The position numbers and the translations under genes were made by a program. A model generated the notes under the pieces. That model saw nothing but the letters and a program-made list of their open reading frames with translations. It ran no database searches and was not told the origin of the DNA. From NCBI GenBank assembly GCA_029946045.1, contig JAQSDS010000134.1, positions 1-5,361 of the forward strand: 5,361 nt of DNA. The letters are read 5' to 3'. Of the stretch, positions 1 to 5,361 are shown piece by piece (position 1 is the first letter of the stretch; every line of letters begins with the position of its first letter). The stretch is from Rhodoferax sp. (lineage in GTDB: Bacteria > Pseudomonadota > Gammaproteobacteria > Burkholderiales > Burkholderiaceae_C).

Positions 1-186
1 CGCATCAAGCATGTACTGCTCCTGCTTGTTGGCCACGGAATACATGAAACTCTGCGCCGCCGAACGATTGGCCCTGACGATGTACTGCGTGTACGACGGG
101 TACGCCACCGCCGCCAGAATCCCGATCACCGCCACGGTGATCATCAGTTCAATCAGGGTAAATCCGCGTTGTCGTCTGGTGCTCAT
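1..186 (-). CDS. Type IV pilin, PilE-like, N-terminal part (3' end outside window)
   Basis: The first 62 residues of a type IV pilin or minor pilin, a subunit exported to the inner membrane and assembled into pili. A short basic leader (MSTRRQRG) precedes the prepilin-peptidase cleavage and methylation site G8^F9, followed by TLIELM with the conserved Glu at mature position 5. A hydrophobic helix runs to about residue 29 ([15 protein letters not shown]). The AYPSYxxY stretch followed by R-x2-RSAAQ is typical of PilE-type minor pilins; that assignment comes from family knowledge. The ATG at 184-186 has a good purine-rich ribosome site, AGAAGG, about 10 nt upstream (near 198-203). The C-terminal domain and stop lie left of the window, so major versus minor pilin cannot be settled. 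It is 161 bp downstream of the Fic gene and probably separately transcribed. Confidence 0.93.
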   Translation of the reverse strand, partial: MSTRRQRGFTLIELMITVAVIGILAAVAYPSYTQYIVRANRSAAQSFMYSVANKQEQYMLDA

Positions 187-230
187 GAAATACGTGCCTT
201 CTTCTGGTAGTTAGCAGATTTTGTCTTTTG

Positions 231-260
231 ATCGTATTGCACCGAACGCCATACCGACAA
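231..260 (-). promoter_or_regulatory. Possible sigma70-type promoter for the pilin gene
   Basis: On the minus strand a TTGTCG box (255-260) and a TACGAT box (231-236) are 18 bp apart, about 45 nt before the pilin ATG. Each matches four of six consensus positions. Placement is sensible but the match is weak, and pilin genes are often sigma54-dependent. I saw no convincing -24/-12 element here. Confidence 0.25.
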
Positions 261-347
261 ATGGCCCAAGCGAGCAGACAAGCGGTAGCATGTGACATCT
301 GTCCATCTTCGCTCCAAACTACTCATAATTTCTGATTTCACGTCTGC

Positions 348-1895
348 TCAGATACTCATCGGCTGCTTCGACTTCGGTGACATCAAACGGTACAGGCGAC
401 TGTCTTCCTTCTTGGCCATGCACGCATCAAGCTGTGCATTCATGTCCGGCACGGTAACGCCGTAGTCGAGCTCGCTGGCCCAAGCTTGCCCGATGGACAT
501 CGCCCGGATGTAGGGCGTCGCGTCGGCGTTATTGCTCAAGGCCTTGAGTGACAGCAGGTAGTCCTCGCGAAACACAGTTGGGATCATGATGCGGCATTGG
601 GCCAGCTCGGAGAGAAACGCGTTCATCAGTAAGCGCGCTGTGCGCCCGTTGCCGTCTTGAAACGGGTGAATCTCGCTGACGATGAACATCGCATAAAGCG
701 CCCGCTGCATGGGCTGGGTCAGTTGGGCCATCAAGTCCCAGGCCTTGCGAAGCGTCTCGGGCACTTGGTCGGGCCCCACGAACAAGGTTGATCCGGCCTG
801 GTTGGCTTGGGCCTTCCACTGTCCAGGTAGTTTGTCGGGGCGCGCCTGCATGACTGTGGCATTGACGCGCTTGATCCACTCAAGAAACTCCTCGACCGTG
901 CGAGGTGGCTTGCTGTAGTACGGGTCGCGCAGGACTGCATCGAACGTACCCTTGACATCGTGCGAGTCCTCGGTGCGCAACAGGATGATCTTGCCGTTAA
1001 AGATAATGTCTTGCGCTTCCTCCACAGTGAAGGTCGTGCCCTCGATGTAGTTGGAGAAGTACGACTCGACGAATGCGAACATCGCGCGCGGTGAGCCGCG
1101 ACGGGCCGGTTCAGGCAGCTCCGCGAACTGATGCGCTACCAACTGCTGGATCAGCTTCTCGAACAGCTCCAGCCGGTTCGGGTCATAGGGCATCCCCTGC
1201 GCGCGCGACTGGGCCTGACGACTGGTCAGCACCTTGGCGGTATGCGTGCCCAGCAGCGCGCCGACGATCCCATCGAGCGCTTTGAACTCAACAGCTAGTC
1301 CCAACCGCTCGGCGACCTCTCGTGCATCATCTCGTAGGCCGTTGATGGCTTGGGCACCTCGCACCGCAACGATTTGCTCCAATCGCGCCTCCAGCTCAGT
1401 GCGGGGCAGCTGGCGAGCGTTCAAGCGCTTGTCCTGCGTAAGGTTTTCCAGGAAAGCACGCGGCTGGCTAGCCACAAAAATGCCGCGGTAAGACGTGTCT
1501 GAAGCCCCAGGTCGATCCGTGCCGATCAAGGCGCCGCGGTTCGCCTTGACAATGCCGCGAACGTTCAGGCCCGGCAGCACAAGGTCTCGCTGACCCAGCG
1601 CACGACTGAAGTAGAGCCACCCGTCAGCCGGCCTTGTGTCGAATGCGCTCCGATGCGTGAGCACTGCGCCAGGGGCCAGATACGCCAGAATGGGCTGCCA
1701 GTTGCGCCGCACGACGTCGGCCGCGTCAGCCTCGAAGTTGGAAGTGTAGACCCCTCGGTACAGCGGCTTGATCTGCCCTGCTTTGCGCAGTCGCACCAAG
1801 CGCTGAGCCTCCGCGTTGTCGTCGGCTGGCGTGAACAACACCTCCGGAAGCATGTCAGTGATTCTGCGCAAGTTGGGGGGCTGGGTGGCGCTCAT
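348..1895 (-). CDS. Fic-domain NMP-transferase with AbiEi-like N-terminal region
   Basis: A Fic enzyme, a class that usually transfers AMP from ATP to target proteins. Numbering runs from a TTG at 1919; the ATG used here is residue 9, giving 515 aa. Residues ~20-60 resemble the AbiEi antitoxin winged helix (LVRLRKAGQI..RGVYT). Residues ~80-160 keep AbiEi-like signatures (LTHRSAF; GIFVASQPRAFLENL). A helical linker spans ~165-265. S289-N-Y-I-E293-G294 matches the inhibitory motif (S/T)xxxE(G/N), as in class II Fic proteins. The catalytic loop is complete: H418-P-F-Q-D422-G-N-G-R426-T-A-R429. A flap-like segment (STLFVGPDQVPETL) lies at ~377-390. There is no signal peptide, so it is cytoplasmic. 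The start is uncertain: no strong ribosome site precedes TTG 1919, ATG 1895 or ATG 1853, and an in-frame TAA sits two codons before the TTG. No partner gene is visible. Fic identity is certain; the AbiEi relation is from pattern recognition; the target is unknown. Confidence 0.95.
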   Translation of the reverse strand: MSATQPPNLRRITDMLPEVLFTPADDNAEAQRLVRLRKAGQIKPLYRGVYTSNFEADAADVVRRNWQPILAYLAPGAVLTHRSAFDTRPADGWLYFSRALGQRDLVLPGLNVRGIVKANRGALIGTDRPGASDTSYRGIFVASQPRAFLENLTQDKRLNARQLPRTELEARLEQIVAVRGAQAINGLRDDAREVAERLGLAVEFKALDGIVGALLGTHTAKVLTSRQAQSRAQGMPYDPNRLELFEKLIQQLVAHQFAELPEPARRGSPRAMFAFVESYFSNYIEGTTFTVEEAQDIIFNGKIILLRTEDSHDVKGTFDAVLRDPYYSKPPRTVEEFLEWIKRVNATVMQARPDKLPGQWKAQANQAGSTLFVGPDQVPETLRKAWDLMAQLTQPMQRALYAMFIVSEIHPFQDGNGRTARLLMNAFLSELAQCRIMIPTVFREDYLLSLKALSNNADATPYIRAMSIGQAWASELDYGVTVPDMNAQLDACMAKKEDSRLYRLMSPKSKQPMSI

Positions 1896-2051
1896 GTCAT
1901 TAATTCTACTCAATATCAAGTTTTAGTCATTATTTCTTCGCAAGCATAGATTCAAGGAAGATAAATTGCATCTTCAATCAACGCGCGTGATGAAGTTTAA
2001 TTTATGCAAGATTGATGACAGAAATAGCTTATTTATGCCAATTTAATGACA
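1896..2051. promoter_or_regulatory. Repeat-rich AT-rich upstream region of the Fic gene, candidate operator array
   Basis: This strongly AT-rich segment precedes the Fic gene. The minus strand carries TTAATGAC directly against the Fic ATG (1896-1903) and ATAATGAC 30 bp further up (1926-1933). The plus strand carries TTGATGAC (2012-2019) and TTTAATGAC (2042-2050), 31 bp apart. The plus-strand pair belongs to a 20-bp direct repeat, 2001-2020 and 2032-2051, identical at 16 of 20 positions (TTTATGC then ATGACA). The outermost boxes form an exact 10-bp inverted repeat, 1894-1903 against 2043-2052. A smaller inverted repeat, GAAGAT/ATCTTC, lies at 1957-1962 and 1970-1975. Spacing near three helical turns is what cooperative repressor binding would use. 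No convincing -35/-10 pair was found. The operator role is inference. Confidence 0.45.
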
Positions 2052-2064
2052 TCACTAAACCATA

Positions 2065-2094
2065 GGCGTCGACTTATTCATAATGAATGACGCC
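2065..2094. repeat. Imperfect palindrome upstream of the Fic gene
   Basis: GGCGTC (2065-2070) and GACGCC (2089-2094) are exact inverted arms. Inside them, ATTCAT (2076-2081) and ATGAAT (2083-2088) form a second inverted pair around a single A. Five unpaired bases (2071-2075) interrupt the left arm only. The right half includes another AATGAC box (2086-2091). It could be a regulator site or a small hairpin; there is no adjoining T-tract, so it is not an intrinsic terminator. Confidence 0.4.
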
Positions 2095-2127
2095 CGCTGG
2101 CTGCAACGATCAAATTGAACGAGGGTC

Positions 2128-2166
2128 AAAAAAAAAGCACTCAGCGTTTCCGCCAAGTGCTTTTTT
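2128..2166 (-). terminator. Rho-independent terminator after tRNA-Val (structurally bidirectional)
   Basis: Arms AAAAAAGCACT (2131-2141) and AGTGCTTTTTT (2156-2166) pair perfectly. After a CA on each side, an inner GCG/CGC stem closes a TTTC tetraloop. Nine consecutive A residues on the plus strand (2128-2136) become a nine-T tract at the 3' side on the minus strand. It begins 12 nt beyond the tRNA CCA end, so it most likely ends the dnaQ-tRNA-Val transcript. The six T residues at 2161-2166 would also allow termination in the other direction, but no plus-strand gene is seen. Confidence 0.88.
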
Positions 2167-2178
2167 AATAGGTATTTT

Positions 2179-2253
2179 TGGTGGGCAGTACAAGTTTCGA
2201 ACTTGTGACCCCTGCAGTGTGAATGCAGTGCTCTACCCCTGAGCTAACCGCCC
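2179..2253 (-). tRNA. tRNA-Val (anticodon CAC)
   Basis: A 75-nt tRNA folds completely. The acceptor stem GGGCGGT/ACTGCCC has one G-U pair. The D stem is GCTC/GAGC with a 7-nt loop. The anticodon stem CTGCA/TGCAG has loop TTCACAC, giving anticodon CAC, which reads the valine codon GUG. The T arm is ACAAG-TTCGAAA-CTTGT, the discriminator is A and CCA is encoded. It starts 25 nt after the dnaQ stop with no room for much of a promoter, so co-transcription with dnaQ is likely. E. coli also has a tRNA gene (aspV) just past dnaQ. Confidence 0.97.
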
Positions 2254-2278
2254 TTTCCCTGTTCAGGAAAGACGCAGA

Positions 2279-3007
2279 TTATGTCATAAATTCTGGGGTT
2301 TTCTGCTCTGTAGTGCGCCAAATTGTCTTGGCATTGCTTGACTTGTCAATTTGCGTCAACACGTCTTCGTGCGCCGCCAATTCCTGCTCGCTGGCGCTGA
2401 TCACCGGCAGCACAAACTGGCTGAGGTCCAGCGCGCTGACCAGGGCGCCATTAGCATCTGTGGTGGGCGCCTCGTCCATCAGCAGGGCATCCTGGCCACG
2501 GGTGAGGTTGATGTACATGTCGGCCAGCAGCTCGGCATCTAGCAACGCGCCGTGCAGCGTGCGGCCCGAGTTGTCCACTTCCAGGCGGTCGCACAGGGCA
2601 TCGAGCGAGTTGCGCTTGCCCGGAAACATCTCCTTGGCCATGACCAGCGTGTCGGTGATGCTGGCCACCACAGTTTTGACCGCCGGCTGTTTGATGAGCG
2701 CCAGCTCCATGTTCAAAAAGCCCAGGTCAAACGGCGCGTTGTGGATGACCACATGCGCGTCTTTCAGGTAATCCATCAGGTCCTGGGCGACTTCTGCAAA
2801 CTTGGGCTTGTCCTTGAGGAATTCACTGGTGATGCCGTGCACCTTAAGCGCTTCTTCGTGGCTGTCTCGGCCCGGATTGACGTAGAAATGGCGGTTGTTG
2901 CCGGTGAGCTTGCGGTGCAGCATCTCGACACAGCCGATCTCGATGATGCGGTCGCCGTTGTCAGCCGACAGGCCCGTGGTTTCAGTGTCGAGAAAGATTT
3001 GACGCAT
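2279..3007 (-). CDS. dnaQ: DNA polymerase III epsilon subunit (3'-5' proofreading exonuclease)
   Basis: Epsilon removes mispaired nucleotides during replication within the Pol III core. The protein is 242 aa, essentially the E. coli length of 243. All DEDDh exonuclease motifs are present: ExoI FLDTETTG with D7 and E9, ExoII HNAPFDLGF with D94, and ExoIII-epsilon with H152 (LHGALLDAE) and D157. After the nuclease domain, Q172-DALLM lies where E. coli has its clamp-binding motif QTSMAF, and the remaining ~65 residues are the flexible tail that contacts the alpha subunit. The ATG start is well fixed: an in-frame TAA (3014-3016) lies two codons upstream, and the RQI-x-LDTETTG start aligns with E. 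coli. The ribosome site is poor; an A7 run precedes the ATG instead. tRNA-Val follows by 25 nt. No clear promoter was seen in the upstream gap, which holds a REPIN-like repeat. Confidence 0.97.
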   Translation of the reverse strand: MRQIFLDTETTGLSADNGDRIIEIGCVEMLHRKLTGNNRHFYVNPGRDSHEEALKVHGITSEFLKDKPKFAEVAQDLMDYLKDAHVVIHNAPFDLGFLNMELALIKQPAVKTVVASITDTLVMAKEMFPGKRNSLDALCDRLEVDNSGRTLHGALLDAELLADMYINLTRGQDALLMDEAPTTDANGALVSALDLSQFVLPVISASEQELAAHEDVLTQIDKSSNAKTIWRTTEQKTPEFMT

Positions 3008-3064
3008 ATTTTTTTACCAGGCTTGCAAAGTAGCGTCATTGCGAACGCGCTTGTTCCGGACATC

Positions 3065-3134
3065 CATCGGCCCGAGGGTGAGCCTCCTACAGGATACCCG
3101 GCCCCACTGTGGGAGCGGCGCCCTCGCCGCGATG
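3065..3134. repeat. REPIN-like inverted pair of palindromic repeats
   Basis: In the 141-bp fdx-dnaQ gap, two 27-nt units face opposite ways. One is on the minus strand (3091 down to 3065), the other on the plus strand (3108 to 3134), with 16 bp between. Both begin TGT(A/G)GGAG, share CCCTCG in the middle and end CGATG; 19 of 27 positions agree. The plus unit holds a perfect GCGGCG-ccct-CGCCGC hairpin (3115-3130). The minus unit forms a 5-bp stem with different bases. The conserved GGAG head and stem-loop resemble the REP sequences mobilised by RAYT transposases; no such gene is in the window. No T-tract follows, so it is not a simple terminator. Confidence 0.7.
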
Positions 3135-3148
3135 ACCTTGTTCATCAA

Positions 3149-3487
3149 TTAATGATTTTCTTTGGCGTGGTTGATCGAGTACTTGGGGATCTCGATCACC
3201 AGGTTTTTCTGCGTCAGGATGGCCTGGCAGCTCAGGCGCGAGTTGGGTTGCAGGCCCCAGGCCTGGTCCAGCAGGTCGTCTTCGTCTTCGTCCGACGGTG
3301 CCAGCGACTCAAAGCCTTCGCGCACGATAACGTGGCAGGTGGTGCAGGCGCAGCTCATTTCGCAGGCATGCTCGATGTTGATGTGGTTGTCCAGCAGGGC
3401 CTCGCAAATGGAGGTACCCGCCGGGGCAGACAGCTCGACGCCTTGGGGGCAGTATTCGGCGTGAGGCAAAATTTTGATGATGGGCAT
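3149..3487 (-). CDS. fdx: ISC-type [2Fe-2S] ferredoxin
   Basis: A small adrenodoxin-like ferredoxin that supplies electrons to Fe-S cluster assembly, working with IscS/IscU. It has 112 residues from the ATG at 3485-3487. Cluster ligands C42, C48, C51 and C87 sit at exactly the spacing of E. coli Fdx, and the additional conserved C46 is present (ACEMSCACTTC). The acidic stretch PSDEDEDDLL at ~65-73 is the usual partner-binding surface, and the MPIIKILPH start is family-typical. An upstream TTG at 3529 in the same frame would add 14 residues, but these are translated from a palindromic repeat and do not fit the family. The chosen ATG has an AGG five nt upstream (3493-3495). It lies 63 bp after hscA, as in isc operons. 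iscX, often next in proteobacteria, is not present before dnaQ. Confidence 0.96.
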   Translation of the reverse strand: MPIIKILPHAEYCPQGVELSAPAGTSICEALLDNHINIEHACEMSCACTTCHVIVREGFESLAPSDEDEDDLLDQAWGLQPNSRLSCQAILTQKNLVIEIPKYSINHAKENH

Positions 3488-3504
3488 GATGACCTGATTA
3501 GTTG

Positions 3505-3542
3505 GGGTCAGAGCACGTTTGCTGCGCAAAGTGGTCTGACCC
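3505..3542. repeat. 38-bp palindrome filling the hscA-fdx intergenic gap
   Basis: Left arm 3505-3522 (GGGTCAGAGCAC-G-TTTGC) and right arm 3526-3542 (GCAAA-GTGGTCTGACCC) pair with one mismatch and one bulged base around a 3-nt loop. It starts 8 nt after the hscA stop and ends 17 nt before the fdx ATG, leaving just room for the fdx ribosome site. On the minus strand the hairpin is followed by mixed sequence, not a T-tract, so it is not a standard terminator. It may be an inserted palindromic element, an RNA-stabilising hairpin at the hscA 3' end, or a partial attenuator of fdx. Confidence 0.75.
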
Positions 3543-3550
3543 GCAAGGTT

Positions 3551-5361
3551 TTAAATGGTTGCAATATTCTTGCCAGCCAGGGCTTTTTGGATGCCACGGT
3601 TCATGCGTAGCGCGGCAAAGGCTTCGGTGCCCTTGGCCAGCGCCAGCGTGATGGCTTCAATGGCCTTGGCGTCTTCAAGGGTGCGGGCGGCGTGCACGGC
3701 CTGCATCAGGCGGTCGATGTCGGCGCGCTGGGCGGCGTCAAGCAAGTCGCCGTCGGCGTTGAACGCGCTCACAGTGGCCAGAATCATGCGGTCGGCGTCC
3801 ACGCGCGCCTCGGTCACGGCGCGGGCCTGCATGTCGGCCTCGGCGGTGGTAAAGCTCTCCTGCAGCATGCGCGCGATCTGGTCGTCGGCCAGGCCATAAG
3901 ACGGTTTGACGGCAATTTGTGCTTCTACGCCGCTGCCTTGCTCGCGCGCCGACACGCTCAAAAGCCCGTCGGCATCCACGGTAAAGGTGACGCGAATACG
4001 CGCCGCACCGGCGGCCATGGGCGGGATGCCGCGCAACTCAAAGCGCGCCAGGCTGCGGCAGTCGGCCACCAGGTCGCGCTCGCCCTGCACCACATGCAGC
4101 GCCAGCGCGGTCTGGCCGTCGATGTAGGTGGTGAAGTCTTGCGCCTTGGCGGTGGGAATGGTCTCGTTGCGCAGCACGATGCGCTCCACCAGACCGCCCA
4201 TGGTCTCGATGCCGAGCGACAGCGGAATCACGTCGAGCAGCAGCAGGTCGCCACCCGGGTTGTTGCCGGACAGCTGGTTCGCCTGAATGGCCGCGCCCAG
4301 CGCCACCACTTCGTCAGGGTTGAGGTTGGTGAGCGGGGTCTGGCCAAAAAATGCGTTCACGGCCTGCTGAATTTGCGGCATGCGGGTGGAGCCGCCCACC
4401 ATCACCACGCCCTTGACATCAATCGCAGCCAGTTTGGCGTCGCGCAGCGCTTTGCGCACGGCTTGCAGGGTGCGTGCGGTGAGGGCTTGGGTAGCGGCCT
4501 CAAAGTTTGCGCGTGTGACATCCAGGGCGAGTTCTGCGGTGCTCAACTGCGCCCGGAAAGTGACGACTTGCGCGTCGGTCAAAGCTTCCTTGCAGGCGCG
4601 TGCTGCGGATTTCAGGGCGGCTTTGTCGGTGGCATTGGCAACGGCTGCGCCGCTTTGTGCCAGCACCCAGTCGGCCAGCGCGTGGTCGTAGTCGTCGCCG
4701 CCCAGAGCCGAATCACCGCCGGTGGCTACCACCTCGAAAACACCTTGCGTGAGTTTGAGGATGGAGATATCGAAGGTACCACCGCCCAGGTCGTAGATGG
4801 CATAAACCCCTTCGCTGGCGTTGTCCAGGCCATAGGCAATAGCGGCTGCGGTGGGTTCGTTGATCAGGCGCAGCACGTTCAGGCCCGCCAGCTGCGCCGC
4901 GTCTTTGGTGGCTTGGCGTTGGGCGTCGTCAAAGTAGGCCGGCACGGTGATGACCGCGCCATACAGGTCGTCATTGAAGGTGTCTTCAGCACGGTAGCGC
5001 AGCGTGGCCAGAATGTCGGCGCTCACCTCCACCGGGGACTTTTCACCCTGCACGGTTTGCAGACCCAGCATGCCGGGGTGATCAACAAAATGGTAAGGCA
5101 GCTTGGCGGCCAGCGCCACGTCTTTCAGGCTGCGGCCCATGAAACGCTTGACCGAGGCGATGGTGTTTTCGGGGTCACCCACGCCACCGGTGACGGCTTC
5201 CAGGCCAATTTGACGGCCACCGCCGGCCAGGTAGCGCACCACCGACGGCAAAATCACCTGCCCCTGGGCGTCGGGCAGACATTCGGCCACGCCGTGGCGC
5301 ACGCTGGCCACCAGCGAATGGGTGGTGCCCAGGTCAATGCCGATGGCAATGCGGCGCTCAT
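3551..5361 (-). CDS. hscA: Fe-S cluster assembly Hsp70 chaperone HscA (5' end outside window)
   Basis: HscA is a specialised cytoplasmic Hsp70 that, with HscB, uses ATP to drive cluster release from IscU. The window holds 602 residues to the TAA at 3551-3553. The open frame continues to the window edge, and the first visible codons read [15 protein letters not shown], matching about residue 17 of the 616-aa E. coli protein, so roughly 16 residues are missing. A GTG at 5309-5311 is internal, because the phosphate-1 loop GIDLGTT lies upstream of it. Further Hsp70 motifs, numbered from the first visible residue: [11 protein letters not shown] ~167-177, [10 protein letters not shown] ~190-199, VMVGGSTR ~319-326 and interdomain linker [12 protein letters not shown] ~372-383. 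The substrate-binding domain and a full lid region follow; nothing is truncated at the C-terminus. The N to H change in GTT(N/H)S is the only noticeable loop difference from E. coli. It is probably co-transcribed with fdx and, off-window, iscU/iscA/hscB. Confidence 0.97.
   Translation of the reverse strand, partial: ERRIAIGIDLGTTHSLVASVRHGVAECLPDAQGQVILPSVVRYLAGGGRQIGLEAVTGGVGDPENTIASVKRFMGRSLKDVALAAKLPYHFVDHPGMLGLQTVQGEKSPVEVSADILATLRYRAEDTFNDDLYGAVITVPAYFDDAQRQATKDAAQLAGLNVLRLINEPTAAAIAYGLDNASEGVYAIYDLGGGTFDISILKLTQGVFEVVATGGDSALGGDDYDHALADWVLAQSGAAVANATDKAALKSAARACKEALTDAQVVTFRAQLSTAELALDVTRANFEAATQALTARTLQAVRKALRDAKLAAIDVKGVVMVGGSTRMPQIQQAVNAFFGQTPLTNLNPDEVVALGAAIQANQLSGNNPGGDLLLLDVIPLSLGIETMGGLVERIVLRNETIPTAKAQDFTTYIDGQTALALHVVQGERDLVADCRSLARFELRGIPPMAAGAARIRVTFTVDADGLLSVSAREQGSGVEAQIAVKPSYGLADDQIARMLQESFTTAEADMQARAVTEARVDADRMILATVSAFNADGDLLDAAQRADIDRLMQAVHAARTLEDAKAIEAITLALAKGTEAFAALRMNRGIQKALAGKNIATI

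Noticed and set aside
187..347. A duplicated tRNA-Val 3' end (attachment site) beyond the Fic gene
   Set aside because: I looked for the T-arm and acceptor sequence here and found no match; any att site would have to lie outside the window.
272..349. 8-bp inverted repeat GAGCAGAC (272-279) and GTCTGCTC (342-349) just after the Fic stop
   Set aside because: The arms are 62 bp apart with no T-tract, and one such match is reasonably likely by chance in a region this size.
2223..2771. A 182-codon plus-strand frame covering part of the tRNA and dnaQ
   Set aside because: It overlaps a complete tRNA and a conserved exonuclease on the other strand, and the Ser/Ala/Arg-rich translation is typical of a shadow frame.
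3008..3148. A possible small iscX gene between fdx and dnaQ
   Set aside because: The 141-bp gap is too short for iscX (about 66 codons) and is largely occupied by the inverted repeat pair.
3488..3529. A 14-residue N-terminal extension of the ferredoxin from a TTG
   Set aside because: It is encoded by the palindromic repeat, lacks a ribosome site and does not match the family start; the ATG at 3487 does.
2552..3610. A 352-codon plus-strand open frame spanning dnaQ, the gap, fdx and the hscA 3' end
   Set aside because: It is antisense to three well-recognised genes, runs through the repeat-bearing gaps, and its translation shows no recognisable domain. Long antisense frames are common in GC-rich coding DNA.
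3551..5311. HscA starting at the GTG at 5309-5311 (586 aa)
   Set aside because: The essential Hsp70 phosphate loop GIDLGTT is encoded upstream in the same frame, so the gene extends beyond the window edge.

Overview
The window looks like a chromosome of a Burkholderiales betaproteobacterium, probably Comamonadaceae (Rhodoferax/Polaromonas-like). The basis is the style of HscA, ISC ferredoxin and DnaQ, the moderately high GC of the coding DNA, and a PilE-type pilin. The genus is inference. Every supported gene lies on the minus strand, so transcription runs from high to low coordinates.

The right half is housekeeping. hscA (Hsp70-type chaperone for Fe-S cluster transfer, 5' end outside the window) is followed by fdx (ISC [2Fe-2S] ferredoxin), the distal part of an isc operon. 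dnaQ (proofreading subunit of DNA polymerase III) comes next, then tRNA-Val(CAC) 25 nt after the dnaQ stop, then a strong hairpin/T-tract terminator. Two different palindromic repeats bracket fdx. One is a 38-bp near-perfect hairpin in the hscA-fdx gap. The other is a REPIN-like pair of inverted 27-nt repeats in the fdx-dnaQ gap, whose stem bases differ in a compensatory way.

The left half looks accessory. Past the terminator is an AT-rich stretch of about 200 bp with repeated (T)AATGAC-like boxes in both orientations and a palindrome. It leads into a roughly 515-residue Fic protein that carries an AbiEi-antitoxin-like N-terminal region, an intramolecular inhibitory motif and an intact Fic active site. 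No separate antitoxin gene is visible. After a gap of about 160 bp the window ends inside a type IV pilin gene with a clear prepilin-peptidase site.

The candidate for an unusual system is the Fic gene with its own operator-like upstream region: one polypeptide that may combine DNA-binding autoregulation, built-in inhibition and NMP-transferase toxicity. The architecture resembles a family I believe is widespread, so the domain combination is probably recurrent; its biological role is not evident from sequence.
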